Assembly (NCBI GenBank): GCA_037013685.1
Contig: CM072884.1
Location: forward strand, 113,760,730 to 113,824,729
DNA length: 64,000 nucleotides
Reading direction: 5' to 3'
Source of the DNA: Acridotheres tristis
Lineage: Eukaryota > Chordata > Aves > Passeriformes > Sturnidae
Below the pieces are notes generated by a model. It was given only the letters and a program-made list of their open reading frames with translations. It made no database searches and was not told where the DNA came from. Position 1 is the stretch's first letter. Each line of letters begins with the position of its first letter. The translations under genes were made by a program, and so were the position numbers. Below are positions 23,466 through 34,765 of the stretch, piece by piece.

Positions 23466-24595
23466 AATTCTACAATTCCACGTCTGACTGATAATATTGG
23501 AGATTTCCTTCAAGCAGAGGGAACACAAAGGTTTTGCACAAATTATTTTTTTGGGGAAATGTGCTTTAAAGTTTTCACTGGATGTCGTGGAGTTACATCC
23601 TTTAAATTTTCCTGGGAAAACTTTTCCTCGCTGAATGGGATTGATCTGTTGTGATCCATTTGCTGGGATTTGGTCTCAGCATTGTCCAGTTCCCAGTGTG
23701 GATTTATCCAGGATATCAAACACGAGTTAACTCTGGAACCTGAACTCAGTTAACAACAAACATTCCACTGAAAATCCACAACATTTTTTTTTTCAACAAG
23801 AAAAAAATCTCAATAAATTCTCAGCTGGTCAAAACATGTTAAAAAATGCTGCAAGGTATTGTTTGAAATGCTAAATATTCAGTTTTCATGGAGAAAGTCA
23901 AGCAAGGATTTTCCAGGGGAACTCTGCTGAGCTGGTTGGCTGCTTTGCTATGGAATAGTCAAATATTCCAGGCCTTGAGCCTTTCCTAAAGTTCTTTAAA
24001 CAGATTAAAGTTGGATAAGGGAAGCTATTAATTTTTCAATCATATGATCTTATATTTATTCTCGTAATCAAATCCCATTCCCACCCCCTCAGTTCCATGA
24101 AATAAATGTGGATTCAGACTCTGCCTCCAGTTCAAAAGAGAAATTAAATTACAGTAAGTTTGCTTTATATGGAATTGCTTCATCAGGAGGCAGAGTTCCT
24201 CTAATCACATTTAAATATAGGCACTGGAAGCCAAACACTGACCAGGGGTTAAAGGAATATTATGGGTGATTTAATGGAAACCCATTTATAGAGCACAGAA
24301 AGAATTTTAAATCACGTCAGGGGTAAAATTCAGATGATCCCAAATGCAGCAATGAACTTCCACAGCCACTGCTATGTCTTGGAAATCAGATTGTTTTAAA
24401 TAATTTTTGGGCTGGTTGTGGAAGTGTAAAAAAAAAATTGTGAGAAAGGAGAGGGAAAATTGTGAGCCTTGGCTCCAGGGCAGCTGAGATTTCCACAAGG
24501 TAAAATTAAAAATTTGTTTATGGCTCCCAGGATTTTCTCTACCTTTGCTCATCACCAGCAGAGCTGGAACTCTGTGGTTGGGAAAAGAGAAGCAG
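23466..24595. other. AT-richer non-repetitive spacer
   Basis: No gene or mobile element is recognised. From about 23,700 to 24,470 the stretch is notably free of the CR1 and LTR sequence that fills the rest of the window. Confidence 0.5.
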
Positions 24596-25615
24596 AGAAG
24601 GGAATGGAGCCCCAGGAGGGGCTGAGGGAGCTGGGAAAGGGCTGGAGAATTCCAGAGGGAGATAGGAAAGGAGATGGAGAATTCCTGAGGGAAATGGGAA
24701 AGGAGATGGAGAATTCCTGAGGGAAATGGGAAAGGAGATGGAGAATTCCTGAGGGAAATGGGAAAGGAGATGGAGAATTCCTGAGGGAGTTGGGAAAGGA
24801 GATGGAGAATTCCTGAGGGAGCTGGGAAAGGGCTGGAGAATTCCTGAGGGAAATGGGAAAGGGGATGGAGAATTCCTGAGGGAAATGGGAAAGGAGAGGG
24901 AGAATCCCTGAGGGAGCTGGGAATGGCCTGGAGAATTCCAGAGGGAGCTGGGAAAGGAATGGAGAATCCCTGAGGGAAATGGGAAAGGAGATGGAGAATT
25001 CCTGAGGGAAATGGGAAAGGAGATGGAGAATTCCTGAGGGAAATGGGAAAGGAGATGGAGAATTCCTGAGGGAAATGGGAAAGGAGATGGAGAATTCCTG
25101 AGGGAAATGGGAAAGGGCTGGAGAATTCCTGAGGGAAATGGGAAAGGAGATGGAGAAATCCTGAGGGAAATGGGAAAGGAGATGGAGAATTCCTGAGGGA
25201 GCTGGGAAAGGAGATGGAGAATTCCTGAGGGAGCTGGGAAGGGAATGGAGAATTCCTGAGGGAAATGGGAAAGGAGATGGAGAATTCCTGAGGGAAATGG
25301 GAAAGGAGCTGGAGAATTCCTGAGGGAGCTGGAAAGGGGCTGAGGCTGGAGAAAAGGAGGCTCAGGGGGGACCTTGTGGCTCTGCACAAGTCCCTGGCAG
25401 GAGGGGCAGGGACAGGAGGAGAGGAAATGGCCTCAAATTGCAGCAGGGCAGGCTCAGGGTGGAGATTGGCAGGAATTTCCCCATGGGAAGGGTGGGAAGA
25501 GCTGCCCAGGGAGGTTTGGGGTGCCCATCCCTGGAGGTGGCACTCAGGGTGACAATGTTGGGCACAGCTGGGACTCCATGTCCTTGGGAATCTTTTCCAG
25601 CCCCAGGGATTTTGG
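24596..25615 (+). mobile_element. CR1 LINE fragment with internal 32-bp array
   Basis: The left flank is CR1 (GAGCCCCAGGAGGGGCTGAG) and the right flank is CR1 (GAGGCTCAGGGGGGACCTTG through CCCATCCCTGGAGGTGGCAC). The array between them repeats a phrase that occurs once in other copies (GGGAGCTGGAAAGGGGCTGAG at 17.96 kb), so it arose inside the element. Confidence 0.85.
24640..25335. repeat. 32-bp purine-rich minisatellite derived from CR1 (about 22 copies)
   Basis: The unit contains GAGGGAAATGGGAAAGGAGA followed by TGGAGAATTCCT. Variants carry GAGCTGGG in place of GAAATGGG or GGGCTGG in place of GAGATGG. The plus strand is strongly purine-biased. Confidence 0.93.
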
Positions 25616-27004
25616 GATCAAGCAGCACTTTTTGCCACTGCCTGTGGATCTCTGCCTTTCTCCAGCCTCGCTGTGCCCCTCAGCAAAGCAGTGCACAGGG
25701 AAGGACAAACCAAAAAATCGCAGAATTAAAATAAAACACAAAATCGAGCAGCCAGGGGATGAGGAGAGAGCGCAGGAAAGGTGGGATGGGAAGCACTCGC
25801 TCCTCCTCGACCAACACCTTCTCTTGGAAGTGCCAAAACTTCCAAAACTTCCATGAGCCTCCTCAGGCACCTCAGCTCAGATTTCCTGGAGCCTTTTTGT
25901 GAAACCTTCCAGCCTGGCCTCAGCAGGGTCACTTCACCTCGCCCTGGCACTCCCAGCATTCCCTATGGAATATCTCCAGGCGACACAACCGCAAATCCTA
26001 GAGAAACAATATTTAAGTTTTCGAAGACAATTGCCTTGTTTTTAAGCCCAACCACTGGCTTGGCCCAGGGTGTGGATTTTGTGCCTGGCAATCTCCAATT
26101 TGCACCAGATGAGAAGGAAAAATATTGCCTACCCATCCCCCAAAGTGCCCGAATTCCTTCTCCTTTTGTGTTCACTTAACCTCAGCTTCCATCCCACATA
26201 ACTCCCCTCACCTCAACTATGTTCTGGGGAATAACATTGAATTTTGGTCAGCCCATTGTTGGCTTTGTTTGCCCGTGGTGTGTGACAGCCTTGGCTGGGG
26301 ACGCTGTGGAGAAGGAATCCAAGATGGGAATCCAATCTTACTGCAGGAATAGTTTCCATTCTGGCCCCTATTTTTCACACTCTCCTAACTTTCCAAAACA
26401 CTCACCTTTGGATATGGAGTTTTCCGTGGGTGGTGTTTGCCTGGAGGTGAAATTTGCTTGGGTGAGTGAAAGTTGGAGCAAAGACATCGCTGTTACTTTA
26501 TGGGAGAGTGGAAAAACCCCACTTTTGTTGTTCCAGATCGAGGGGGAAAGAGTGTAACCACATTTCTAAGGAGGGTAAAGCTGCTGAGGGTTGGGATTTG
26601 ACAGCACAGCCAGAGCTGCTGGACTCATCCCTGTGTCTGCAGGGGACAATTTGTGCCCAACAGCCCAAGCAAGCAGTCACTCCAGCTCACTCCTGGCCCT
26701 TTTTCCCCTGTGTTAAGCACAAACCCAGGAGCTGGGTTATCCCCAAGGGGCTGGAAAAGCTAAAGTGAAATTTCTAATCATTTATTGGAATGTGTTTCAT
26801 GAGCTTGTGTGTCAGGGAGTTGTTTGTCCACTTAAATCAGGAGAACCGAGTGGGATTAAAAGTGCTGGAATCTTCCTTGTGCCATTGCTTTTCATTTTCC
26901 TGCTGAAAACATCTCCCTGATGTCCTGGAGGCCTTGGAGCTGGAATAGCAGCTGAGGAATCCTACATGGAGCCTGGCTTGGAGGGAGAATTGTCCTGCTA
27001 TGGA
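25616..27004. other. intergenic spacer
   Basis: No exon or mobile element is recognised between the CR1 copies. Confidence 0.5.
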
Positions 27005-27130
27005 ATTGTGGAATCCCAGACTGGTTTGGGTTGGAAGGGACCTTAAAGATCATCCCATTCCATGGGCAGGGACGTTTTCCAGCATCCCAGGTTGCTCCAA
27101 GTCCCATCCAGCCTGGCCTGGAACACTTCC
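27005..27130 (-). mobile_element. CR1 LINE 3' end fragment
   Basis: The antisense CR1 tail reads GACTGGTTTGGGTTGGAAGG, then CCTTAAAGATCATCCCATTC and ATCCAGCCTGGCCTGGAACA. Confidence 0.82.
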
Positions 27131-27491
27131 TGCTGAGAAGATGCTTTCAGGTCACCTTTATTAATGAGCAATAATTAACAACTCCTCAGCAATGGACAGC
27201 AGTGGGAGTGGTGAGAAGCTGTATCTCCATGGGAAGTTGTCACTCCATGGGTGACACTGCACAGGGAAGAGTCCCCCAGGCACTGCCCCCAGTGGGGTCA
27301 TTCCAGCAGCAATTCCAGAGCAGGAGCAGTGGATGAACAAACCCAGGGATCCCTGTCTGTGTGTGCAGCACCTGGAGCTGCTCTGGGGAAGGAGCAGAGC
27401 ACCCCATCCCTCTCCCTGGAGGAAATTCCATAATGCCTTAGGTGGCAACACAGGATGTGCCCAAAAGTCTGGATTCTGTCCCCATCCGTGG

Positions 27492-28250
27492 GGCAGTGAT
27501 CCTGATCCCTGTGGGGATCTCTGCTGTTCATGTTCCAGCTGTTCACCCAGCTGTGGCAGTGATCCTGATCCCTGTGGGGATCTCTGCTGTTCCTGTTCCA
27601 GCTGTTCACCCAGCTGTGGCAGTGATCCTGATCCCTGTGGGGATCTCTGCTGTTCCTGTTCCAGCTGTTCACCCAGCTGTGGCAGTGATCCTGATCTCTG
27701 GGGGGATCTCTGCTGTTCCTGTTCCAGCTGTTCACCCAGCTGTGGCAGTGATCCTGATCCCTGTGGGGATCTCTGCTGTTCCTGTTCCAGCTGTTCACCC
27801 AGCTGTGGCAGTGATCCTGATCTCTGTGGGGATCTCTGCTGTTCCTGTTCCAGCTGTTCACCCAGCTGTGGCAGTGATCCTGATCCCTGTGGGGATCTCT
27901 GCTGTTCCTGTTCCAGCTGTTCACCCAGCTGTGGCAGTGATCCTGATCCCTGTGGGGATCTCTGCTGTTCATGTTCCAGCTGTTCACCCAGCTGTGGCAG
28001 TGATCCTGATCCCTGTGGGGATCTCTGCTGTTCCTGTTCCAGCTGTTCACCCAGCTGTGGCAGTGATCCTGATCTCTGTGGGGATCTCTGCTGTTCCTGT
28101 TCCAGCTGTTCACCCAGCTGTGGCAGTGATCCTGATCTCTGTGGGGATCTCTGCTGTTCCTGTTCCAGCTGTTCACCCAGCTGTGGCAGTGATCCTGATC
28201 TCTGTGGGGATCTCTGCTGTTCCTGTTCCAGCTGTTCACCCAGCTGTTGC
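27492..28250. repeat. 63-bp minisatellite (12 copies), open in several frames
   Basis: The unit is exactly 63 bp (21 codons), so any frame lacking a stop in one unit stays open through the array. It contains GATCCTGATCCCTGTGGGG and CAGCTGTTCACCCAGCTGTG. Copies are nearly identical, varying at CCCTG/TCTCTG and at CCTG/CATG. Frames on both strands stay open across the full array (for example 27,161-28,504 minus and 27,442-28,590 plus). I see no gene family similarity and judge these frames non-coding. The array abuts LTR-like sequence at its right side. Confidence 0.93.
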
Positions 28251-28835
28251 AGTGTTCTTTCTCTTCCCCACAGCCCATCCTCCCTCCAGGAGATCTCTCC
28301 TGTCCATGGCCATGCAGTCCCAGGGCAGGGCTGATCAAATTCCATCATCCCATGGGGAGATGCTCCAGCCAGGGCAGGAGCCGAGCATTTCCTACCCAGA
28401 TCAAAGGGGAGATTTGGAACAGCAGAGCAGCCTTTTCCCACTGGATCCCAGAGGAAAACCAGAGCCTTGCACATCATCCCTGCAGCTTTGGAGGAAAAGT
28501 GCACCTTGTGCAGGAGCCCTGCTCCAGCAGAACCACATCTGTCCCTGCAGGAGGATCAGCCACCATGGAATGGGACTGCACCAACCCTGACTGACTGACG
28601 GGGCACCTTGGAGTCTCACTCTGACACTGCTTGTCTTTTTTGTATGACTGTATTTTTATTTTAATTTTCCTAGTAAAGAACTGTTATTCCTATTCCCACA
28701 TCTTTGCCTGAGATATCCTTAATTTCAAAATGAAAATAATTTGGATAGAAGGGGTTTACATTCTCCATTAAAAAAAAAAAAAAGGGGCTCCTGCCTTTCT
28801 TGGCAGACCTCTGTCTCTCAAACCAAGACACACAG
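28251..28835 (+). mobile_element. endogenous retrovirus LTR (avian type)
   Basis: The stretch TTTATTTTAATTTTCCTAGT, AAAGAACTGTTATTCCTATT, TCTTTGCCTGAGATATCCTT and GGCAGACCTCTGTCTCTCAA matches my memory of a common avian ERV LTR. No internal viral coding sequence is adjacent, so it is probably a solo LTR. The left boundary is uncertain, and the 63-bp array may lie inside the LTR's 5' part. I found no target-site duplication. Confidence 0.6.
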
Positions 28836-29467
28836 GTATGGCAGCTCTCCCACAAATCCCAGCAGCATTCCAGTCCAACTCCAGCCTGGCCCTCAGTCTG
28901 GACTTCTCCGGAGCACAGCACAGCTCCTGAGGCCCCCTCCAGGCTTTGCCACGATCCCACAGCACATTCCAGGCTGGCTTTGCCACGTGTCCCCTGTGGC
29001 AGTGCCACCAGGGAGCTCAGCAGAGCCAAGCACTGCAGGGATTATTCCCTGTTCCCACTGCCCAGGAACTGGGACAGCATCTCCCCCTCTCTGGGTGACT
29101 GTTGCCCTCTGGTGCCTCCCAAATTTGTCACTCACAGAGGGTTTGGCTGTGCCTGGGCCTCTCAGATCACCACAGTCCCTGTCCTTCCTGGAAGTCCCCA
29201 CCTGCCACCCCTGCCAGGTGTTTGCTGTCCTGCTGTTATAATAATAACAGCTGTTATAATAATAATTGCTGTTATAATAATAACTGCTGTTATAATAATA
29301 ATTTCTGTTATAATAATAATTGCTGTTATAATAATCCCAGCCCCACACCGGGATAATCTCCTCTGCCATCCTTATCAGCCCTGTGACCACCCAAATGACC
29401 ACGGGGAATTCAGCCCCACCCTGAGCTCCTGCCAAATGTGTCCTGAGTGCCCGGGAGAGATCACAGG
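28836..29467. other. spacer with an 18-bp AT-rich array
   Basis: No gene is seen. About 29,236-29,335 holds roughly six copies of an 18-bp unit, GCTGTTATAATAATAACT and close variants. Confidence 0.6.
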
Positions 29468-29780
29468 ATCCTGGAATATCCTGAGTGGGAATAAACCCCC
29501 AGGGATCACCCAGTCCCAGTCCCCCCAAAATCCCAGCCTGGGCATCCCTGGCAGCTCCTGGAGCTCTGTGCCCATTCCCTGGGGAGCCTGGGCAGTGCCC
29601 AGCACCCTCTGGGGGAAGAGCCTTGCCCTAAAATCCATCCTAAATCCCTCCTGGCCCAGCTCCAGCCTCTCCCTGGGTGCTGTCCCTGTCCCCAAGCAGA
29701 GATCAGAGCTGTCCTTCCTTTTCCCCTCACATCAAAGCTGTACCTGCAATGGGTCTCCTCTCAGTCTCCTCCATCTGAAC
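29468..29780 (-). mobile_element. CR1 LINE fragment
   Basis: The antisense CR1 sequence begins GAATATCCTGAGTGGGAATA and continues through GGGGGAAGAGCCTTGCCCTA to TCTCCTCTCAGTCTCCTCC. It is the same subfamily as the copies in the 2.5 and 5.0 kb duplication. Confidence 0.82.
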
Positions 29781-30439
29781 TCTCCAGGTGGTTCATGTCC
29801 TCAGCACCCTGCCCCAGGGGAGCAGCTGGTCCTGCAGGGATGGGACAGGCTGGGAATGTCCCTGGGGTGACACAGCAGGGACAGAGGTGAGGAGTGTCCT
29901 GCGGGTCAGCGAGGGCAGAGCGAGGCACGCCTGCCCAAAATCCTTTGTGGCTCACAAGGGTAATCCTGTGGTCAAGGACCAGCAATCAGCACTGGCCTCA
30001 CACAGAGGAGCTGCTGGCAAGGAATCATTCCTGAAAGGCAGCTCCCATTGGATTGCACATCTGGAACCACTGGCAGCATTGCAGTTCCAGAGGTCACCCA
30101 CATTCCCTGTGCCCAGGGACAAGGTCATGGCACTGGGAGGAAGCTGGGGAGGGTCATCACATGCTGGCCTGAGCTTTTCCTTCTCCAGGCTGCAAGGACA
30201 GCTCACACCCCTCTGCCAGCTGCCCCTGGCAGTGGCTCCAGGATAAGGGGGATTTGCTCTTCTGCTTCCCAAACTCTGAGCAACAGGCTGGGAAAAAAAA
30301 GGGGGTCCATGGTACCTCTCCCCAAAAATAACAAAAATTAAGAGGATCAAAAAATAGTAGAGTTGAAACAGCCCCAGGGCCTTCAGTTCCCTGCTGGCCC
30401 CACGTCAAGGGGCTCTGTGATCCTGAAGGTCCCATTGCA

Positions 30440-30640
30440 GCTCTGATCTCTGCTTGGGGACAGGGACAGCACCCAGGGAGAGGCTGGAGCTGGGCCAGGA
30501 GGGATTTAGGTGGATTTTAGGGCAAGGCTCTTCCCCCAGAGGGTGCTGGCACTGCCCAGGCTCCCCAGGGAATGGGCACAGAGCTCCAGGAGCTGCCAGG
30601 GATGCCCAGGCTGGGATTTTGGGGTGCAGTGATCAAAGCA
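30440..30640 (+). mobile_element. CR1 LINE fragment
   Basis: This is the sense orientation of the sequence at 29,500-29,700 (GATTTTAGGGCAAGGCTCTT, GGAGCTGCCAGGGATGCCCA). The two copies form a widely spaced inverted pair. Confidence 0.82.
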
Positions 30641-30767
30641 GGAACAGGCAGATCTGTAGGGCAGGGGCAGGACCTGACAGAAAAAATCCCATTGGATTTG
30701 GCAGCTGGAGCCACTCGTGGCCTTCTACCAGGAGGGATCCCAGTGCTGCTGCTCAGCACCCAGCAGT

Positions 30768-30832
30768 GACATCTGGGTGACATCTGGGTGACATCTAGGT
30801 GACATCTGGGTGACATCTGGGTGACATCTGTG
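30768..30832. repeat. 11-bp tandem repeat (about 6 copies)
   Basis: TGACATCTGGG is repeated about six times, with one TAGG variant. Confidence 0.9.
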
Positions 30833-30934
30833 CCCCAGCTCTGCTCCTTGTCACTGCTGGAGGTGCCCCTGACCCCAGCAGTGCTGCTCCACCTCATGGA
30901 CTCCATGGCCTCCCTCACACAGTTCAAAAATCCC

Positions 30935-31330
30935 CAAATCCCCGGGGCTGGCAAAGCCCTCCCAGCCCCTGCAGTCCCAGCTGTGCCCCATGGCCACCTT
31001 GGCACCCTGAGTGCCACCTCCAGGTGCCACCTGCAGGGATGGGCACTCCAAAGCTCCCTGGGCAGCCCCTGCCAAGGCCTGAGCTCCCTTTCCATGGGGA
31101 AATTCCTGCTGCTGTCCAAGCTGAGCCTGCCCTGGCCCAGCCTGAGGCCGTTCCCTCTCCTCCTGTCCCTGTTCCCTGGAGCAGAGCCCGACCCCCCCTC
31201 CCTGCCCCTCCTGCCAGGGACTTGTGCAGAGCCACAAGGTCCCCCCTGAGCCTCCTTTTCTCCAGCCTCAGCCCCTTTCCAGCTCCCTCAGCCCCTCCTG
31301 GGGCTCCAGCCCCTTCCCAGCTCCCTCCAG
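30935..31330 (-). mobile_element. CR1 LINE fragment
   Basis: This is nearly identical to the CR1 part of the left inverted-duplication arm (10,437-10,830): CCCCGGGGCTGGCAAAGCCC through AGGTCCCCCCTGAGCCTCCT. Its unique companion sequence is absent. Confidence 0.85.
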
Positions 31331-31542
31331 GAGAGTTTTCCTCTCCCTGGGCTTCCTGAAACTCTTCACAGTTGAGGCAGAAGTCTCTCTCCCCATCTCA
31401 AATCGTTGCTTTTCCTCCTGGTCTTGAAGGAATCCTTTCCTTTTTTCCCTTTTGCTCTCCAGTTTGCCTTCCCTCCAGTTTGACCAGAGACCTCCCTGTA
31501 TCCCACAGCTCCTGCAGCTCCACTCCATGAAAAGCTGATCCC

Positions 31543-31725
31543 ATCCCATCCCATCCCATCCCATCCCATCCCATCCCAGCCCTGCCATGGCAGGGACACC
31601 TCCCACTGTCCCAATGTCCAACCTGGAACTGAACATTCCAGGGATCCAGGGGCAGCCACAGCTGCTCTGGGCACCCTGTGCCAGCCCTGCCCACCCTCAC
31701 AGGGAACAATTCCTGCCTAATTTCT
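31543..31725 (-). mobile_element. CCCAT pentamer tract joined to CR1 LINE fragment
   Basis: About seven CCCAT pentamers (to about 31,577) run into an antisense CR1 tail (CCATGGCAGGGACACCTCCC, then CAGGGAACAATTCCTGCC). The pentamer replaces the usual 3' end of the element. Confidence 0.75.
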
Positions 31726-31902
31726 ACCCTAACCCTTCTCCACGTCAACCCCTGATTTTGGGACGTGTCAGAGCCCAGCATGAAACTCATTATGCAAATG
31801 AGGCCAGCTCCTGGTGTTATTCTCAATAATGAGCAGCAGACCTTGAATCCTGACCTTTCCCTGCCATTGGGGTTTCTCTGCTGCTCGCTTTGTTGGGTTT
31901 GG

Positions 31903-31932
31903 TTTTTATTTTTTTTTTTTTTTTTTTTTTTT
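31903..31932. repeat. poly-T tract
   Basis: A T run of nearly 30 bases follows GGTTTTTATT. Read on the minus strand it is a poly-A preceded by AAAATTAAA, but the sequence upstream of it on that strand is not a recognisable processed transcript. Confidence 0.8.
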
Positions 31933-32235
31933 AATTTTACGACTCCGTCCTCGCCTCAGCAGCCCCGAGCCGGGTGGGTCGGGCACAGCTGAAGGTCAGG
32001 AGGATTTTCCTGCCTGCTCTGCCCATGGAAGGGGCTGGAGCAGCACTGGAACGGAGCGGGGTGTTGATGGAAGGAGCAGGGATGGAGGGATGGAAGCGCA
32101 GCTCTGTGGGGACACGCTGTGGTGGATCCCGAAAAAAGCCAGCAGGGCTGCTGTTACATCTCACAAACCTGGGGGGGGGGTTTTTTCGGGTTTTCTGTGA
32201 TTTCTGGCATTGAAACCCTGGAGAATATTGCTTTT

Positions 32236-33720
32236 TAACTTGAAGCCTTACAGAAGGCTTCCAAACTTGAGTGGTGGAGTTAAAATCATGGGTGTGTAGG
32301 GAAATATGAGTGTGTACTTTCACATAGTGAAGGGGTTTAAATCTGAGGTTTTTATAGTAGAGTAATTAGTATAGGACAAGATGAAGGATTTTGAGTAGTG
32401 TCTGAATATTCAACTTCCTTCTTCTTCACGGGTTTCAAGTTGTAGTTTCTGGTTAGTCAACCAGTGTCACACTAAGAGTCATAAGAATTTAGTTATTGAA
32501 TTAAAAGTGTAAGTAATATAAGCGATATATAAGTGATAAGTGTAATATAATTCTCTATTAAGCTATTTAATAATTTTATAGTAACTGTATAACTATATAA
32601 TAATAACTGTATAAAAATTATATCATTCTCTATTAAACTGTTCAATAATTTTATAATAACTGTATAATAATAACTGTATAAAAATTATATCATTCTCTAT
32701 TAAACTGTTCAATAATTTTATAATAACTGTATAATAATAACTGTATAAAAATTATATCATTCTCTATTAAACTGTTCAATAATTTTATAATAACTGTATA
32801 ACTGTATAATAATAACTGTATAAAAATTATATCATTCTCTATTAAACTGTTTAATAATTTTATAGTAACTGTATAACTGTATAATAATAACTGTATAAAA
32901 ATTATATCATTCTCTATTAAACTGTTCAATAATTTTATAATAACTGTATAATAATAACTGTATAAAAATTATATCATTCTCTATTAAACTGTTTAATAAT
33001 TTTATAGTAACTGTATAACTATATAATAATAGCTGTATAAAAATTTTATCATTCTCTATTAAACTGTTAAATAATTTTATACTAACTGTATAACTATATA
33101 ATAATAACTGTATAAAAATTATATCATTCTCTATTAAACTGTTTAATAATTTTATAGTAACTGTATAACTATATAATAATATCTGTATAAAAATTATATC
33201 ATTCTCTATTAAACTGTTCAATAATTTTATAATAACTGTATAATAATAACTGTATAAAAATTATATCATTCTCTATTAAACTGTTTAATAATTTTATAGT
33301 AACTGTATAACTGTATAATAACTGTATAAAAATTATATCATTCTCTATTAAACTGTTTAATAATTTTATAATAACTGTATAACTGTATAATAATATCTGT
33401 ATAAAAATTATATCATTCTCTATTAAACTGTTCAATAATTTTATAATAACTGTATAATAATAACTGTATAAAAATTACATCATTCTCTATTAAAGTCTTT
33501 AGCTTTAAGAGTCCTTGCAGCATCTGGATCTTCCTCCATTTTTCCTCTCTTCTAACAGGTAGCTGGAAGTGCTGATAAACACTCTGTACTTTTTGATAAG
33601 ATTTAATAAACAACCAAGCCAGAACACAAGAAAATCAGTTTATTTCGTGTACTTTTTAATCCTAGCTCTAAGTGAAAGCAGCTGAGACTAAAAAAACCCC
33701 ACTGATTAAGTGATTTAAAA
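32236..33720 (+). mobile_element. passerine-type ERV LTR with internal AT-rich expansion
   Basis: The copy is homologous to 38,700-39,235. Shared blocks include GTGGAGTTAAAATCATG, TAGGACAAGATG, GCTTTAAGAGTCCTTGCAGC and AAGATTTAATAAACAACCAA, which contains an AATAAA polyadenylation signal. I recall this LTR type from songbird genomes. A 0.95 kb tandem array occupies the middle, so the element is about 1.5 kb against 0.54 kb for its relative. There is no internal viral coding sequence. Confidence 0.7.
32549..33494. repeat. 67-79-bp AT-rich minisatellite inside an LTR (about 13 copies)
   Basis: Each unit contains CATTCTCTATTAAACTGTT, then AATAATTTTATAATAACTG and a variable number of ATAACTGTATA blocks, which accounts for the period variation. 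The array is bounded by LTR sequence on both sides: AGTGTAATATAATTCTCTAT at the left and TAAAGTCTTTAGCTTTAAGA at the right. Confidence 0.93.
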
Positions 33721-34149
33721 CTCCCACTGCTGTTACAATGGAGCAGCATAATCCTGATTTTCCTTGGTTGGGGACAGGCAGGGAGCAGGAGCAGGGGAGG
33801 AGCCCAAGGTGGCTACTCAGGGGCCAGGTTTTGGTGGCCAAGTTCCTGTGTTGGGAAGAGTCTGAAAGGAGGAAAATGTTGATTCCAGTTCTGTGCTTGA
33901 CTCCTGGTAACTCAGCTGGAGTCAGAGCAAAGGCCAAGGGTAAATCAGGAGCCAGCCAAGCTCTGGGATTGCCTGTGGAGAAACCCCAGGGGTGAGCAAG
34001 GATCCCCCTGGGAGCTCTGACTGAACTGGGGGGGTTCAGTTTATCCCAAATTCTTCCTGTGCAAGGGGCTCCCTCCATTCCCTGCAGTGCTCCCAGCAGG
34101 ATTGTCCAGCTCCAGATGCCCCTGCAGGGGAAATTCTTTGACTCCTTCA

Positions 34150-34445
34150 AAAGGAGGCTCGGGGGGGACCTTGTGGCTCTGCACAAGTCCCTGCCAGGAG
34201 GGGCAGGGACAGGAGGAGAGGAAATGGCCTCAAATTGCAGCAGGGCAGGCTCAGCTTGGACAGCAGCAGGAATTTCCCCATGGAAAGGGAGCTCAGGCCT
34301 TGGCAGGGGCTGCCCAGGGAGCTTTGGAGTGCCCATCCCTGCAGGTGGCACCTGGAGGTGGCACTCAGGGTGCCAAGGTGGCCATGGGGCACAGCTGGGA
34401 CTGCAGGGGCTGGGAGGGCTTTGCCAGCCTCGGGGATTTGGGGAA
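34150..34445 (+). mobile_element. CR1 LINE fragment
   Basis: This plus-oriented copy runs AGGAGGCTCGGGGGGACCTT, GGAATTTCCCCATGGAAAGG, then GGCACCTGGAGGTGGCACTC. It is the sense counterpart of 30,935-31,330. Confidence 0.85.
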
Positions 34446-34664
34446 TTCTCCTCTCCAGCCCCTTCCCCAGCTCCACTGCCCATTGTGGGAGTTTCATTCC
34501 CATGGGACATTCCACTCAAATTCTCAATTCGGGCTCCTCAGTCCCACTGATCTAAACATGGATAACACACCTTGAAGATTCACACTTTGCTTTCCTGAAG
34601 GAGACTCAGCAAATCCATGTTTTCCTTTGAACTTTTGGAGTCCTTGGTGCTCCTGTCACCAGGA

Positions 34665-34765
34665 AATTTGGCCTTGGGCACTGCCAGGGATCCACAGCTG
34701 CTCTGGGCACCCTGTGCCAGCCTGCCAGGGAACAATTCCTGCCCCAAATCCCATCTAATCCCATT
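34665..34765 (-). mobile_element. CR1 LINE fragment, short
   Basis: The antisense CR1 segment reads TTGGGCACTGCCAGGGATCC, then CAGGGAACAATTCCTGCCCC. Confidence 0.75.

Noticed and set aside
27161..28504. Long glutamine-rich minus-strand reading frame of 447 codons
   Set aside because: It consists mostly of the 63-bp array, whose codon-multiple period keeps several frames on both strands open at once. There is no recognised domain and no exon structure.
31903..32323. Possible processed pseudogene on the minus strand ending in poly-A (T run at 31,903-31,932)
   Set aside because: The encoded peptide is unrecognised and the LTR begins within the proposed body. A T run alone is weak evidence.
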